DNA of 64,000 nt from Kluyvera genomosp. 1 (GCF_001266615.1 NZ_LGHZ01000001.1:124001-188000), one strand, 5' to 3'. Shown: positions 19,988-30,699, numbered from the stretch's first letter. The notes: generated from the letters alone by a model not told the origin. Program-made: numbers and translations.

Positions 19988-22585
19988 TTACTTTTTAGCT
20001 TCAACCCATTTACCGTCAACGAAGAACGCTGACCAGCCGGTTGCTTTACCGTCTTTCTCAGAGGCAACGTACTGCTGCTTGGTTTTACGGCTAAAGCGCA
20101 CCATCGTCTTGTTACCGGCAGGATCCTGCTGTGGCGCATCGGCCAGGTAACGCAGTTTTTCCGGTAGACGATCGCGGAAGCGGTACAGCTCTTCAACCAG
20201 CGGCGCGCGCGTTTCGCGTGATTTCGGGAAGGTGTTGGCGGCCAGGAAGACCCCGGCGGCACCGTCACGCAGCACGAAGTACGCATCGGACTTCTCGCAC
20301 GGCAGCTCCGGTAGCGGAACCGGATCTTCTTTCGGCGGCGCAACTTCACCGCTACGCAGAATCTTACGGGTGTTCTTACATTCGTCGTTGGTACAGGCCA
20401 TGTACTTACCAAAACGCCCCATTTTCAGGTGCATTTCGGAACCACATTTTTCACACTCAACGATTGGGCCGTCATAGCCTTTGATGCGGAACTCACCCTC
20501 TTCAATCTCGTAGCCGTCGCAGGTCGGGTTGTTACCGCAGACATGCAGCTTGCGCTTAGGATCGATAAGGTAGCTGTCCATCGCCGTACCACACTTCTGG
20601 CAGCGGCGTTTGGCGCGCAGCGCGTTGGTTTCCGCGTCGTCACCTTCCAGCACGTTCAGTACTTCGTTTTCCGGCACCAGGTTAATGGTGGTTTTGCAGC
20701 GTTCTTTGGGCGTCAGCGCATAGCCGGAACAGCCAAGGAACACACCGGTGCTGGCGGTACGGATACCCATTTTACGGCCGCAGGTTGGGCAGTCGATGCT
20801 AGTCAGCACCATCTGGTTTGGCTGCATGCCGCCTTCTTCCGGCGCTTTCTCCGCGGTTTCCAGTTGCTTGGTGAAGTCACCAAAGAACAGATCCAGAACC
20901 TGCTTCCACTCGGCTTCGTGGTTAGCCACGCGGTCGAGATGGTCTTCCATCTGCGCGGTAAAATCGTAGTTCATCAGCTCGCGGAAGTTTTCTTCCAGAC
21001 GATCGGTAACGATCTCACCCATTTTTTCCGCATAGAAACGGCGGTTTTCAGTCCGCACGTAACCGCGATCCTGAATGGTCGAGATGATCGACGCATAGGT
21101 TGACGGACGGCCGATACCGCGTTTTTCCAGCTCTTTAACCAAAGACGCTTCGCTAAAACGCGCAGGCGGTTTGGTGAAGTGCTGGGCCGGTGTCAGTTCA
21201 ACCAGACTCAAGCTGTCGCCCTGTTTAACCACTGGCAGAACACGGTCTTCATCACCTTTACGCAGCGCTGGCATCACTTTGGTCCAGCCGTCAAAGCGCA
21301 GGGTACGACCGCGCGCTTTCAGTTTGAAATCACCCGCCTTCACGGTCAGCGTGGTGGAGTCATACTGGGCAGGCGTCATCTGACAGGCAACAAACTGGCG
21401 CCAAATCAGCTGGTACAGTTTCTGCGCGTCAGCTTCCATGTCTTTGAGCGACTCAGCAACAACGTTCACATCAGAAGGACGAATCGCTTCGTGCGCTTCC
21501 TGCGAATTTTCTTTGCTGGCGTACTGATTAGCGTTCTCCGGCAGGTATTTTTTACCGAAGTTGTCACCAATGTAGTCACGCACCATGTTGACAGCATCCT
21601 GACTCAGGTTGGTGGAGTCAGTACGCATGTAAGTGATGTAACCCGCTTCGTACAGACGCTGCGCCATCATCATGGTTTTCTTCACGCCAAAGCCCAGACG
21701 GGTACTGGCCGCCTGCTGGAGCGTGGAAGTAATAAATGGTGCACCAGGCTTGCTGCTGGTCGGCTTATCTTCGCGCTCAAGCACGCTGTAACCGGCTTTT
21801 TCCAGCAGGCTAACGGCCGCCATCGTTTCATCACGGTTAACCGGACGGAACGGTTTGTCAGCCTTGTGCGTGACCTGCAACGCCAGCGTGTCACCGCCCG
21901 GCGTGGTGGTAGTTGCGTCCACTTCCCAGAATTCTTCCGGAACGAACGCTTTGATTTCGCGTTCACGCTCAACCACCAGACGCACCGCTACGGACTGAAC
22001 GCGACCGGCGGATAAACCGCGGGCGATCTTTTTCCACAGCAGCGGCGACACCATGTAACCCACCACGCGATCCATAAAGCGGCGCGCCTGTTGTGCGTTA
22101 ACACGGTCGATATTTAGTTCACCCGGCTTTTCAAACGCCTGGCGAATCGCATTTTTTGTAATTTCGTTAAACACCACGCGGCTATAGCGTGACTCATCCC
22201 CACCAATGACTTCCCGCAGGTGCCATGCAATGGCCTCCCCTTCGCGGTCAAGGTCAGTTGCGAGATAGATGTGGTCGGCTTTTTCAGCCAACTGTTTGAG
22301 TTCCGAAACAACCTTTTCCTTGCCCGGCAGCACTTCATAGTGTGCAGCCCAGTCATGCCATGGGTCGACGCCCATGCGATTAACCAGCGCGCCTCGTTCA
22401 TCCTTTTTAGGCTTTTTGGCCGTTTTGGTGGAGGTAGAGTCAGCGCTCTTTTTGGCTGCTGAGCCACTGGTCGGCAAATCGCGGATATGACCGACGCTGG
22501 ACTTAACCACGTAGTCATTACCCAGATACTTATTGATCGTTTTGGCTTTTGCCGGGGACTCAACGATAACGAGAGCTTTACCCAT
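19988..22585 (-). CDS. topA: DNA topoisomerase I
   Basis: Type IA topoisomerase that relaxes negative supercoils and counters R-loops. 865 residues from ATG 22585 ([17 protein letters not shown]), the E. coli length; the frame runs 43 codons further upstream, but AAGGTG precedes this ATG. Toprim domain at the N-terminus (E in VIVESPAKA, DxD in ATDLDREGE). The active-site tyrosine is in YITYMRTDS (about residue 319). C-terminal zinc ribbons show CPTCGRK...C, CQKCGT...C and CEKCGSE...C patterns. Confidence 0.98.
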   Translation of the reverse strand: MGKALVIVESPAKAKTINKYLGNDYVVKSSVGHIRDLPTSGSAAKKSADSTSTKTAKKPKKDERGALVNRMGVDPWHDWAAHYEVLPGKEKVVSELKQLAEKADHIYLATDLDREGEAIAWHLREVIGGDESRYSRVVFNEITKNAIRQAFEKPGELNIDRVNAQQARRFMDRVVGYMVSPLLWKKIARGLSAGRVQSVAVRLVVEREREIKAFVPEEFWEVDATTTTPGGDTLALQVTHKADKPFRPVNRDETMAAVSLLEKAGYSVLEREDKPTSSKPGAPFITSTLQQAASTRLGFGVKKTMMMAQRLYEAGYITYMRTDSTNLSQDAVNMVRDYIGDNFGKKYLPENANQYASKENSQEAHEAIRPSDVNVVAESLKDMEADAQKLYQLIWRQFVACQMTPAQYDSTTLTVKAGDFKLKARGRTLRFDGWTKVMPALRKGDEDRVLPVVKQGDSLSLVELTPAQHFTKPPARFSEASLVKELEKRGIGRPSTYASIISTIQDRGYVRTENRRFYAEKMGEIVTDRLEENFRELMNYDFTAQMEDHLDRVANHEAEWKQVLDLFFGDFTKQLETAEKAPEEGGMQPNQMVLTSIDCPTCGRKMGIRTASTGVFLGCSGYALTPKERCKTTINLVPENEVLNVLEGDDAETNALRAKRRCQKCGTAMDSYLIDPKRKLHVCGNNPTCDGYEIEEGEFRIKGYDGPIVECEKCGSEMHLKMGRFGKYMACTNDECKNTRKILRSGEVAPPKEDPVPLPELPCEKSDAYFVLRDGAAGVFLAANTFPKSRETRAPLVEELYRFRDRLPEKLRYLADAPQQDPAGNKTMVRFSRKTKQQYVASEKDGKATGWSAFFVDGKWVEAKK

Positions 22586-22979
22586 AATCACCTTACCTAA
22601 TTTGATTCTTCCAGGAATACATCGCACATGTTCCACATTCCACTGGCGACAAGCCTTGTATGTTGCGGCAACGCCAAAGGATATCAACCCTTTACTGACC
22701 GGTATTTGATACAAGCAGCCAGGTGGCTGAGTTTACAGACTTTTTTTCGTCAGACGTTATAGCACGAAGAATATTTGGTCGAATGTCAAGCAAATCTGTT
22801 GCCAGATCGCCGAAAGCGTCACACTGTACCTGATAAAATTCGTTACGCAACTTTATTAGCATGCAAACACCAATCATGCCAACTCTGAGGTAGAATCATT
22901 GCCCCTGGTAAATGTCGGGAAAATTTGCCCGAAATCAACACCCGGCGTAAACTAGGGCCGCAAATTTGAGGAGTTGAAT
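22586..22979. other. topA/yciN divergent control region
   Basis: 394 bases without a supported gene. It contains the topA promoters (several, including heat-shock and Fis-controlled ones, are known in E. coli; I did not assign them) and a likely yciN -10 (TAAACT near 22950). A 61-codon minus-strand frame at 22692-22877 has no ribosome site and was not called. Confidence 0.5.
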
Positions 22980-23231
22980 ATGTCAAATACTAGCCAACCA
23001 ATCGATCGTCAGACTCTGCTTATTGAAGCAAACCGACTCATTCGTGAGCATGAAGATACTTTAGCGGGAATTGAAGCCACTGGCGTAGAACAGCGCAACG
23101 GCGTGCTGGTATTCAGCGGTGAATATTACCTCGACGAACAAGGACTGCCGACGCCAAAAAGCACGGCGGTATTTAATATGTTCAAGTATCTTGCCCACCA
23201 GCTGTCTGAAAAATATCACCTGGTTGACTGA
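22980..23231 (+). CDS. yciN: YciN, small DUF2498 protein
   Basis: 83 residues, the E. coli length; function unknown. Its core [37 protein letters not shown] and the ending SEKYHLVD match E. coli YciN. It is a distant relative of YciZ at 8951-9133 (shared [18 protein letters not shown] helix). GAGGAG at 22967-22972 selects the ATG at 22980 rather than the TTG at 22974. Followed by a strong terminator. Confidence 0.93.
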   Translation: MSNTSQPIDRQTLLIEANRLIREHEDTLAGIEATGVEQRNGVLVFSGEYYLDEQGLPTPKSTAVFNMFKYLAHQLSEKYHLVD

Positions 23232-23263
23232 CCGTCAGACTCAATCTGAGCGCGGTTGAAATG

Positions 23264-23296
23264 GCCCGGTAAACGTACGTTTGCCGGGCTTTCTTT
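23264..23296 (+). terminator. yciN terminator
   Basis: GCCCGGtAAACG pairs with CGTTTGCCGGGC around TA, followed by TTTCTTTATT. Confidence 0.88.
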
Positions 23297-23313
23297 ATTA
23301 TAGCGGGGATGAA

Positions 23314-24360
23314 TTACAGCAACGGTTTTTGCCCACGCTGCCACCAGCGCATCATTAGGTTATCGGCGCTTTCCGCGGCGCTGCCGGTAAAACGGTCCAT
23401 CATTTTCTTACGCTGCATAAAGCGCACGCTGATCACGTCACGCCCATCCATCAGTCCTAGCAACAGTTCATCACTGGTACCGACTTCATCAACCAGCCCT
23501 TTTTCCTGAGCCAGCGAGCCGTACCAGTGTTCACCGGTTGCCACCTGATCGATATCCAGCGATGGGCGCATCTCTTTCACGAAATCCTTGAACAGATGAT
23601 GCGTTTCATTCAGCTCTTCACGGAATTTCTGCCGCCCTTCATCGGTATTTTCGCCCAGCAGCGTCAGGGTACGCTTGTACTGCCCGGCGGTATGGAGTTC
23701 GATATCGATATCTTTGTTTTTCAGGAAGCGGTTGAGGTTAGGGATCTGGGCCACCACGCCAATCGAGCCGAGAATAGCAAACGGTGCTGCGACAATTTTG
23801 TTTGCCACGCAGGCCATCATGTAGCCGCCGCTTGCCGCCACTTTGTCAACGGCAACCGTTAGCGGAATTTGCTTGTCGCGGATACGCTGAAGCTGAGATG
23901 CCGCCAGACCATACCCGTGTACTACACCGCCTGGGCTCTCCAGACGCACCACCACCTGATCTTGCGGCGTGGCAACCGTCAGCACCGCGGTAACCTCTTC
24001 ACGCAGCGAGGAGACCTCGTGGGCATCCATACTGCCTTTAAAATCAATCACCCACACCCGTGGCTTACTGGTGGTGTCGGTTTCGCCCTGCTTCGCTTTG
24101 GCTTTTGCTGCTTTCGCTTCCAGCTTCAGCTTTTTCTTTTGCGCTTTATGCCAAAGCTTTTGCTGTGGCCCGTCCAGCAGCGCGACCGCTAAATCTTCCT
24201 GCATCTCTTTATGCTGCTCGCTGAGATTGGTGATCCGCAGTTCACCGCGCTGACGTTTACGCTGAGTCAGGTTGACAATAAGTACCGCGATAACGGCAAT
24301 GGCGACGACAACCGTGACGATTTTCGCCAGAAACAGACCATATTGAAAAAGTAATTCCAC
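23314..24360 (-). CDS. sohB: SohB, inner-membrane S49-family peptidase
   Basis: Membrane-anchored serine peptidase; extra copies suppress htrA/degP loss in E. coli. 348 residues from a GTG start at 24360, preceded by AGGTGGA. One N-terminal span (about 8-30), then a charged lysine/alanine-rich linker (75-95), then the S49 domain. The nucleophile serine is in VAASGGYMMA (Ser177) and the general-base lysine is in AGQYKRTLTLLG. The MELLFQYG start equals the E. coli protein. Convergent with yciN. Confidence 0.95.
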   Translation of the reverse strand: MELLFQYGLFLAKIVTVVVAIAVIAVLIVNLTQRKRQRGELRITNLSEQHKEMQEDLAVALLDGPQQKLWHKAQKKKLKLEAKAAKAKAKQGETDTTSKPRVWVIDFKGSMDAHEVSSLREEVTAVLTVATPQDQVVVRLESPGGVVHGYGLAASQLQRIRDKQIPLTVAVDKVAASGGYMMACVANKIVAAPFAILGSIGVVAQIPNLNRFLKNKDIDIELHTAGQYKRTLTLLGENTDEGRQKFREELNETHHLFKDFVKEMRPSLDIDQVATGEHWYGSLAQEKGLVDEVGTSDELLLGLMDGRDVISVRFMQRKKMMDRFTGSAAESADNLMMRWWQRGQKPLL

Positions 24361-24612
24361 ACATCCACCTTGTACAAAAATCACAGAATCTGCCGCTAAG
24401 TGTACAACACCGCGCCCAGCACGTCTCGACTGCAGTATCCACTCTCGAGTCGGCTTCCAGTTTACTTTTTTGCTGATGAAATCATTGCAAATTGTTAATT
24501 CCTGGTTGTCTCTCCTGCTCGCTGATTGAAATAGCGCGGATAATCAGGCATAAAGCCCAAAAGCCATGAAAAGTACATAGAATATGGCTGCCAGAGGCCA
24601 TAAGGAGTCACC

Positions 24613-25374
24613 GTGCATTACCAACCCCAGCTTGACTTGTTGCAGAATCGTATCATCCTGGTGACCGGCGCCAGCGATGGCATCGGTCAGGAAGCGGCCG
24701 TCACCTACGCGCGTCACGGCGCCAGCGTCATTTTACTCGGCCGCAGCGACGATAAACTGCGCGCCGTCGCTGAAGAAATCAGCCAGACTGGCGGCATTCC
24801 TGCCCGCTGGTACACGCTAGACCTGCTCACCTGCACGCCGCAAGAGTGTCAGAAACTGGCACAGCAAATCAGCCTACATTATCCGCGCCTCGATGGCGTA
24901 CTGCACAACGCCGGTCTGCTTGGCGATGTGGTGCCAATGGCGGAACAGGATCCGGCAGTCTGGCAACAGGTCATGCAGGTGAATGTCAACGGAACCTTTA
25001 TGCTCACTCAGGCCCTGCTGCCGCTGCTGTTGAAATCAGAGTCGGGATCGTTGGTGTTTACCTCGTCGAGCGTCGGCCGTGAAGGACGCGCCAACTGGGG
25101 TGCCTACGCCGCCTCAAAATTTGCCACTGAAGGTATGATGCAGGTGCTGGCCGAAGAGTATCAAAGCCGCCATTTGCGCGTGAACTGCATTAATCCTGGC
25201 GGGACACGAACCAAAATGCGTGCCAGCGCGTTCCCCACCGAAGACGCCATGAAATTAAAAACACCCGCCGATATTATGCCGCTGTATCTGTGGCTCATGG
25301 GCGACGATAGCCGCCGTAAAACCGGTATGACTTTTGATGCCCAACCCGGGCGTAAACCAGGAATTGCAGAATGA
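24613..25374 (+). CDS. yciK: YciK, short-chain dehydrogenase/reductase
   Basis: 253-residue NAD(P)-dependent oxidoreductase of unknown substrate. Cofactor loop TGASDGIG is near residue 20, NAG at about 97, and the catalytic Ser...YAASK motif is in SSSVGREGRANWGAYAASK. The GTG start follows AAGGAG. Its last four bases overlap the btuR ATG (ATGA), the same coupling as in E. coli. Confidence 0.94.
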   Translation: MHYQPQLDLLQNRIILVTGASDGIGQEAAVTYARHGASVILLGRSDDKLRAVAEEISQTGGIPARWYTLDLLTCTPQECQKLAQQISLHYPRLDGVLHNAGLLGDVVPMAEQDPAVWQQVMQVNVNGTFMLTQALLPLLLKSESGSLVFTSSSVGREGRANWGAYAASKFATEGMMQVLAEEYQSRHLRVNCINPGGTRTKMRASAFPTEDAMKLKTPADIMPLYLWLMGDDSRRKTGMTFDAQPGRKPGIAE

Positions 25375-25961
25375 GTGATGAACGTTATCGTGAGCGCCAG
25401 CAGCGGGTGAAAGAACGCGTCGAAGCACGTGTCGCCGCCGCCCAGGACACCCGTGGGATCGTAATTGTATTTACCGGCAATGGTAAAGGTAAAACCACCG
25501 CCGCCTTTGGCACCGCAACCCGCGCCGTCGGTCATGGTCATCACGTCGGGGTGATTCAGTTTATTAAGGGAACATGGCCCAACGGCGAGCGTAACCTGCT
25601 TGAGCCGCTGGGCGTTGAATTCCAGGTAATGGCTACTGGGTTTACCTGGGACACTCAGAACCGGGAAAGTGACACCGAGGCCTGCCTTGCCGTTTGGGAG
25701 CATGCCCGGCGTATGCTGGCTGACGAGACGCTCGATATGGTCCTGCTCGACGAGCTGACCTATATGGTAGCCTACGACTATCTGCCATTAGATGAGGTGT
25801 TAACAGCGCTGAAAAACCGCCCTGAACATCAAACGGTGATTATCACCGGGCGTGGCTGCCACCGGGACATTCTTGAGTATGCTGATACGGTTAGCGAACT
25901 GCGTCCGGTGAAGCATGCATTTGAAGCCGGTATCAAGGCGCAGATTGGGATTGATTACTAA
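25371..25961 (+). CDS. btuR: BtuR (CobO), cob(I)alamin adenosyltransferase
   Basis: Transfers the adenosyl group of ATP to cobalamin/cobinamide, making the coenzyme form of B12. 196 residues. P-loop GNGKGKTT is at 36-43, with LDELTYM as the Walker-B-like segment. Translationally coupled to yciK. Its last 29 bases overlap the 3' end of the AraC-type gene on the other strand. Confidence 0.97.
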   Translation: MSDERYRERQQRVKERVEARVAAAQDTRGIVIVFTGNGKGKTTAAFGTATRAVGHGHHVGVIQFIKGTWPNGERNLLEPLGVEFQVMATGFTWDTQNRESDTEACLAVWEHARRMLADETLDMVLLDELTYMVAYDYLPLDEVLTALKNRPEHQTVIITGRGCHRDILEYADTVSELRPVKHAFEAGIKAQIGIDY

Positions 25962-26907
25962 GCGTTAGACGCTCGAGCAGCGCCCGATTGAGCGGCAGAC
26001 ACAGGCAGTCCTCACCGAGTGCTAGCTCGCTTTCAATCACGTTTTGCCGCGAAATAAAGCGTTTGCGGTATTCGGTTGGCGTTAATCCACAGTACTTATT
26101 GAAAGCGGCAATCAGGTATTTATGTTCCTGGAAGCCACAGCTGTGGCTAATCTCGGTTATCGGCGTGCGGGTATCACGTAGCAAGGTGCGGGCTTTGTTC
26201 AGCCGCACCAGCGTCAAATACTCTTTAAAATTGTGTCGACTCACTTTTTTAAACAGCCGAGAAAACCACGAATAGCTCATGCCGGTATGGCTGGCAACGT
26301 CGCTTAAGGTTAGCGGCTGGTCAAAATGCTGATTAATGTAGTCAATCCCTTCTTTTATCATCGCCTCTTCGCGCAGCGAGTTTTCCGCCCGCTGCGTCGG
26401 CTTCCCGGCGGCCACTAAGGCATCCAGCAGCAGGTAAATCGCGGCGATACGTTGAAATGGCGCACGGTCGTCGATTAACTGCTCCACTAGCGCTTTCAAC
26501 CGCTGTAAAACGTGACGGTCCTCATCAGCGGGAAGCTGCACATGCGTTCGCCACTGAAGCGAGGGCGCCGGATGCAGCTCGTCAAAAAGCCCTGGTGAAA
26601 ACTGCACCGTCAGCAGTTGACTGCCGGACTCTTCAGCATTGAGCGAATGCACTTCTTCCGCGTTGATATAAAGCATCTCACCGCTGGTCAGTTCAATGCT
26701 CTGTTGACCCACGGCAATGGAAAAACGCCCGTTCAGCACCGTTATTAACTCAGGTGCAGGATGCCAGTGAGGCTCGCAGTAACGAACCTCGGCGGCAAAC
26801 ACATTCAGCTTCTCGGCGTCAAAAGCAATCAGCTCGTAGCCGCTGTTAACGGTGTGAGCCCCAGTCTGAAGTGCCGGACGAGGGTGAGTCACTGAAAAAG
26901 GAAACAC
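25933..26907 (-). CDS. AraC-family regulator of the adjacent glycosidase operon
   Basis: 324 residues from a GTG start at 26907, preceded by AGGAG. The N-terminal cupin sensor (about 25-115; HWHPAPELITVLNGRF) is followed by two C-terminal helix-turn-helix motifs (about 205-300; LTLSDVASHTGMSYSWFSRLFKK and ITEISHSCGFQEHKYLIAAFNK). It starts 23 bp after the GH3 gene in the same direction, so it is the third gene of the transporter-glycosidase-regulator operon and probably senses the sugar. Its 3' end overlaps btuR by 29 bases, as if the insertion used the very end of btuR. Not present here in E. coli. Confidence 0.9.
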   Translation of the reverse strand: MFPFSVTHPRPALQTGAHTVNSGYELIAFDAEKLNVFAAEVRYCEPHWHPAPELITVLNGRFSIAVGQQSIELTSGEMLYINAEEVHSLNAEESGSQLLTVQFSPGLFDELHPAPSLQWRTHVQLPADEDRHVLQRLKALVEQLIDDRAPFQRIAAIYLLLDALVAAGKPTQRAENSLREEAMIKEGIDYINQHFDQPLTLSDVASHTGMSYSWFSRLFKKVSRHNFKEYLTLVRLNKARTLLRDTRTPITEISHSCGFQEHKYLIAAFNKYCGLTPTEYRKRFISRQNVIESELALGEDCLCLPLNRALLERLTLSNQSQSAP

Positions 26908-26930
26908 GGGCGCTCTCCTGTAGTTAGCCT

Positions 26931-29282
26931 TTATTGCCGTCCGGACAGTACCGCGTTAAGTTCATCTTTTTCAATATCCAACGCCAGAAACTCGGTCAGC
27001 GCGATGAATAACCCGCAGAACATATCAGGTGCCAGGCGGATTAGCTTTTCACGAATCTGTTCCGGCGCTAACGGGCTTTTCTGTGCAATCATCGCTACCA
27101 CGCGGGCAAAAGCTTCCGGCTGTTGAATCAACTGCTGCAGCGAATTGTCATCACGCAGGGGAACGAAGCGCATCGGGCAGTCTACCTGAACCTCGGCATG
27201 TAATGGCAGATCGCGAGACGAGCGGCCAACATGAATTTGCCACAGGCCCGGCGTCACCACCCAATCTGCCAATCCTGGGTGATAGCAGGCCAGCTCTGTC
27301 ACCGGCAACGCCAGAGTGACTCGCCGAGTTTCCCCGGCGGCCAGCGAGACTTTGGTGAAAGCTTTTAGCGCCTGCACTTCACGGATCAGTTCACCGCCCG
27401 GTGCGCTAACATACAGTTGGACAATCTCTTTGCCCTCAAGCGCGCCGCAGTTGGTCAAATCAAAGGCCACTGTCAGTGTTTCGTTTTCACCGATACGCGT
27501 CGCCGAGGTTTCAAGATTGGCATAGCTAAACTGGGTATAGCTAAGGCCAAAACCAAACGGGAACAGCGGCGTCAGGCGGCGTTTATCGTAGTAGCGATAG
27601 CCGACGAACAGCCCTTCACCATAATGATGACGCAGATTCTCACCGGGATAGTTCAGCCACGCTGGCGTCTCTTCCAGGGAATTCGGTACCGTCACCGTCA
27701 GCTTGCCGCACGGATTCCGCTTACCGAACAGAATCTCCGCCACCGCCCGCCCCATCCCCTGCCCGGCAAAAAAGGTCTCGAGCAGCGCTTTACACTCACC
27801 GAGCCACGGCATCACCACCGCATCGCTATTCGCCAACACCACGACCACATTGGGCTGTACGGCTGCCACTTCGCGAATCAGCCGTTCATGTACCGGCAGA
27901 ATGTTCAAGTCCTGACGATCGCCATTTTCTCCGTCTTCGCCTACCGCGGTACTGACAAAAATCACCGCCACTTCGGCGTCCCTGGCCACTGCGCAGGCCT
28001 GAGCCAACGCCTGCTCATTGTCATGCAAATCATCCGGCGTGCCTTCCGCCCAACTGACGGTGAAATCGTCTCCGGCGAGATCGAAGATTTCATCCAGCGG
28101 ACGGTCAAGGAGATAAGGCACCGTCGTCGCACAGCCAGAACCTTGAATAACCGGCTCTTGTGCGTGTTTTCCCAGGACTGCAATGCGGCGTGTTTTTTCC
28201 GGGCGCAGCGGCAACAAGTCGTCATCATTTTTCAATAACACGATAGATTCCGCCGCCAACTGCTGCGAAAGCGCATGATGCGCGGGAAAATCAGCCTGCG
28301 CATTCGGGCGACGATGACGCTGCACTTTATCCAGCAACGTCAGCATGCGGTGGCAAGCGCGGTCAACCACCGCCATCGGCACTTCGCCGTTTTCAATAGC
28401 CGCCAACAGCGTCTGTTTGTCACGGCGGGTTTCCGGCATCGCCAGATCGTTGCCCGCCATCAGCGACGCAGGACGATCTTTAATCCCGTACCAATCGGAC
28501 ATCACCAGACCGTCGTAGCCCCACTCATCGCGCAGGACTTTGGTCAGCAGGAACGGATCCTGCGACGTTTGCACGCCATTGAGGCGGTTATAGGAAGACA
28601 TCACCGTCCACGGCTGCGATTTGGCAATCGCCCGCTGAAAGCCAGCGAGATAGATTTCGCGCAGCGCGCGTTCTTCAATAATCGAGTCCATTTCGGTACG
28701 ACGATATTCGGAGTTATTCGCCGCGAAATGCTTCAGGCTCGCGCCGACGCCTTCGTCCTGCAGGCCGTTGATCAGCGCGGCGGCAATATCACCGCTCACG
28801 ACCGGATCTTCGGCATAATATTCATAGCCACGTCCGGCCAGCGGCGTACGGCGGATGTTGATCCCCGGCCCCAGCAAGATGCCAACGCCCATATGCTGAC
28901 ATTCCCGTCCGAGCGCCTGCCCCATCTCATACACCAGCGCCACGTCCCAGCTACAGGCAAGGCTTGAACCATTAGGGAAACAGGTTGCGGGCAGCGAGGC
29001 GCTAAACAGCGCTTCGGTCCCGCCCTTTTCTGCTGACTCCTCGGCGTTGGCCCGATCCGCCGTCTGGGTGATGACCGAGATAAAGTCATCCATGCTCCAT
29101 TTTTCACGTCCATCAATCTGCGCGCTACTGTATCGAACGCCATAGGTGCCATCGGTCATCACGATGTCATCGATACCGTGCTGCGGTAAATTCGCCGTAC
29201 GCCATAAACCGCTGCCGGTAAGCAGTGCCACTTTCTCTTGTGCGCTCATCGCGGCAATAATGCTGTTAAAATCACGATTCAT
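26931..29282 (-). CDS. Glycoside hydrolase family 3 beta-glucosidase/xylosidase, cytoplasmic
   Basis: 783 residues with no signal peptide, so it cleaves imported glycosides. The GH3 N-terminal barrel carries GPGINIRRTPLAGRGYEYY (137-155), substrate-binding KHFAANNSE (184-192) and the nucleophile Asp263 in GLVMSDWYG. The C-terminal alpha/beta domain contains NPCGKLTVTVP, followed by an Fn3-like domain with QLYVSAP and LKAFTKVSLAAGE. GGGAG precedes the ATG. Neighbouring GPH transporter and AraC gene support a beta-glucoside or beta-xyloside substrate; the exact sugar cannot be read from sequence. Confidence 0.93.
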   Translation of the reverse strand: MNRDFNSIIAAMSAQEKVALLTGSGLWRTANLPQHGIDDIVMTDGTYGVRYSSAQIDGREKWSMDDFISVITQTADRANAEESAEKGGTEALFSASLPATCFPNGSSLACSWDVALVYEMGQALGRECQHMGVGILLGPGINIRRTPLAGRGYEYYAEDPVVSGDIAAALINGLQDEGVGASLKHFAANNSEYRRTEMDSIIEERALREIYLAGFQRAIAKSQPWTVMSSYNRLNGVQTSQDPFLLTKVLRDEWGYDGLVMSDWYGIKDRPASLMAGNDLAMPETRRDKQTLLAAIENGEVPMAVVDRACHRMLTLLDKVQRHRRPNAQADFPAHHALSQQLAAESIVLLKNDDDLLPLRPEKTRRIAVLGKHAQEPVIQGSGCATTVPYLLDRPLDEIFDLAGDDFTVSWAEGTPDDLHDNEQALAQACAVARDAEVAVIFVSTAVGEDGENGDRQDLNILPVHERLIREVAAVQPNVVVVLANSDAVVMPWLGECKALLETFFAGQGMGRAVAEILFGKRNPCGKLTVTVPNSLEETPAWLNYPGENLRHHYGEGLFVGYRYYDKRRLTPLFPFGFGLSYTQFSYANLETSATRIGENETLTVAFDLTNCGALEGKEIVQLYVSAPGGELIREVQALKAFTKVSLAAGETRRVTLALPVTELACYHPGLADWVVTPGLWQIHVGRSSRDLPLHAEVQVDCPMRFVPLRDDNSLQQLIQQPEAFARVVAMIAQKSPLAPEQIREKLIRLAPDMFCGLFIALTEFLALDIEKDELNAVLSGRQ

Positions 29283-29299
29283 CTCTCAACTCCCTGAGT

Positions 29300-30661
29300 T
29301 TATTGCGCGTTTTGTTTACGCAGGCTGATTTTGTGGACAATGTCTCGGTAGGTTTTTTCGTCCAGCGTATAGGCGGCGACAAATATCGCGCCGAGGGCAA
29401 ACATCGCGCCGGGAAACAGCGTCATTAAAATATTGATACCGCCTAGCGCGCTGTCGCTGACATTGCCGGCATCATAGTGATAGTAATCGAGCATCCATCC
29501 AGCGCAGCCGCCGCCGATAGCCATTGCAATTTTGGTAATAAAGTTAAAGAAGCCATAAATTGCCCCTTCCGAACGCACGCCGTGATGCCATTCAGCATAT
29601 TCCACGGTATCGGCAATCATTGACCACATCGCAACAAATCCCATACCTAAGGTAATACTGAAAAGACAAACGCCGCTCATGATTAACCAGATATTATTAC
29701 CGGCCACAAAATACTGCATTAATACACCTAGCACACCGATTAACAATGCCAGCAGCGTCATCTTTTTCTTGCCCATTAAGGCAATAACCTTTTCTGAGAT
29801 AACGGTACCAACAATATAGGCGGCGGATTGAATCATAAAGAAACTGGCGGTAAAGCCTTCATCGCCGATGATATATTTAATAAAGTAAATGGCGATGGCC
29901 ATCCACACGGTATAGGCGATGTAGAAAAAGACTGTGAACAACGACAAATTAATCAGCGGGCCATTTCCGGTCACCGCGCGCAGCATTTCGCGCAGCGTCG
30001 GCGCAGGTGCATCTTCTTCGGCGCCCACGCGTTCTTTGGTCATACCAAAGCAGGCGAGGAACAGGAATGTGGCTAACATAGCAAAACAGGATACGGCAAA
30101 AACGTAGCCCAGCTGTTTGTCATTAAACGGTGAAATCAGTAAATCCGCAGTGGTTGAGACAATCAGATAGCCGACAATCGCCAGTACGAAGCGGTAAACC
30201 GACAGCGACGAACGCGAGGCTTCATGCTGGGTCAGGCGGTTGGTTAATGCGGAATACGGTGTGTTTACGGCCGTATAGGCGAGACAATAAATGGTGTAGG
30301 ACACCAGCGCGAAAATGAATTTCGCCTCGCCGCCAAACGGCACAAAGCACAGAACAGTCAGGAAACCCAGCGGAATCGAACCGTATAATAACCACGGTCG
30401 TAGCTTGCCGTAACGGCTGTGGGTTTTATCAATGGCAAAACCAATCAGGATATTAAATATCGCATCTATCACGCGAGCGATAACAAATATCAAACTGGCC
30501 TGCACGGCGCTGATGCCATAAATATTGGTATAGAAAAACAATAAAAATAACGAAACAAAGCCAAAGGATAAGTTTGAGGCTAAATCACCAAAACCATAAC
30601 CTATTTTTTCTTTAACACCAATGACCACATAGCTTGCCGAGAGTTTTTTTGTTGTATCCAT
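29300..30661 (-). CDS. GPH-family (glycoside-pentoside-hexuronide:cation) sugar symporter
   Basis: 453 residues, about twelve membrane spans, of the MFS/GPH group (relatives: YicJ, YagG, UidB, MelB). Typical features are the N-terminal KIGYGFGDLASNLSFGF, an Asp in span two (VIDAIFNILIGFAIDKT, the cation site of the family) and the loop motif SRYGKLRPWLLYG. First gene of the operon; the GH3 gene follows 17 bp after its stop. It presumably brings in the glycoside that the GH3 enzyme cleaves. Confidence 0.93.
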   Translation of the reverse strand: MDTTKKLSASYVVIGVKEKIGYGFGDLASNLSFGFVSLFLLFFYTNIYGISAVQASLIFVIARVIDAIFNILIGFAIDKTHSRYGKLRPWLLYGSIPLGFLTVLCFVPFGGEAKFIFALVSYTIYCLAYTAVNTPYSALTNRLTQHEASRSSLSVYRFVLAIVGYLIVSTTADLLISPFNDKQLGYVFAVSCFAMLATFLFLACFGMTKERVGAEEDAPAPTLREMLRAVTGNGPLINLSLFTVFFYIAYTVWMAIAIYFIKYIIGDEGFTASFFMIQSAAYIVGTVISEKVIALMGKKKMTLLALLIGVLGVLMQYFVAGNNIWLIMSGVCLFSITLGMGFVAMWSMIADTVEYAEWHHGVRSEGAIYGFFNFITKIAMAIGGGCAGWMLDYYHYDAGNVSDSALGGINILMTLFPGAMFALGAIFVAAYTLDEKTYRDIVHKISLRKQNAQ

Positions 30662-30693
30662 TTCGGGCTACCTTTTACGTAATCTGTGGCAAC

Positions 30694-30699
30694 AGTATA
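30694..30699 (-). promoter_or_regulatory. -10 element of the GPH-GH3-AraC operon
   Basis: TATACT on the minus strand, about 35 bp before the transporter ATG; the -35 is weak, which fits an activator-dependent promoter. The CRP site centre at 30777.5 would lie near -90. Confidence 0.5.

Noticed and set aside
22586-22714. 43-codon N-terminal extension of topA
   Set aside because: It has no family similarity, while ATG 22585 with AAGGTG gives the exact 865-residue length.
22692-22877. 61-codon minus-strand frame upstream of topA
   Set aside because: Lies in the topA promoter region, with no Shine-Dalgarno and no recognisable protein.
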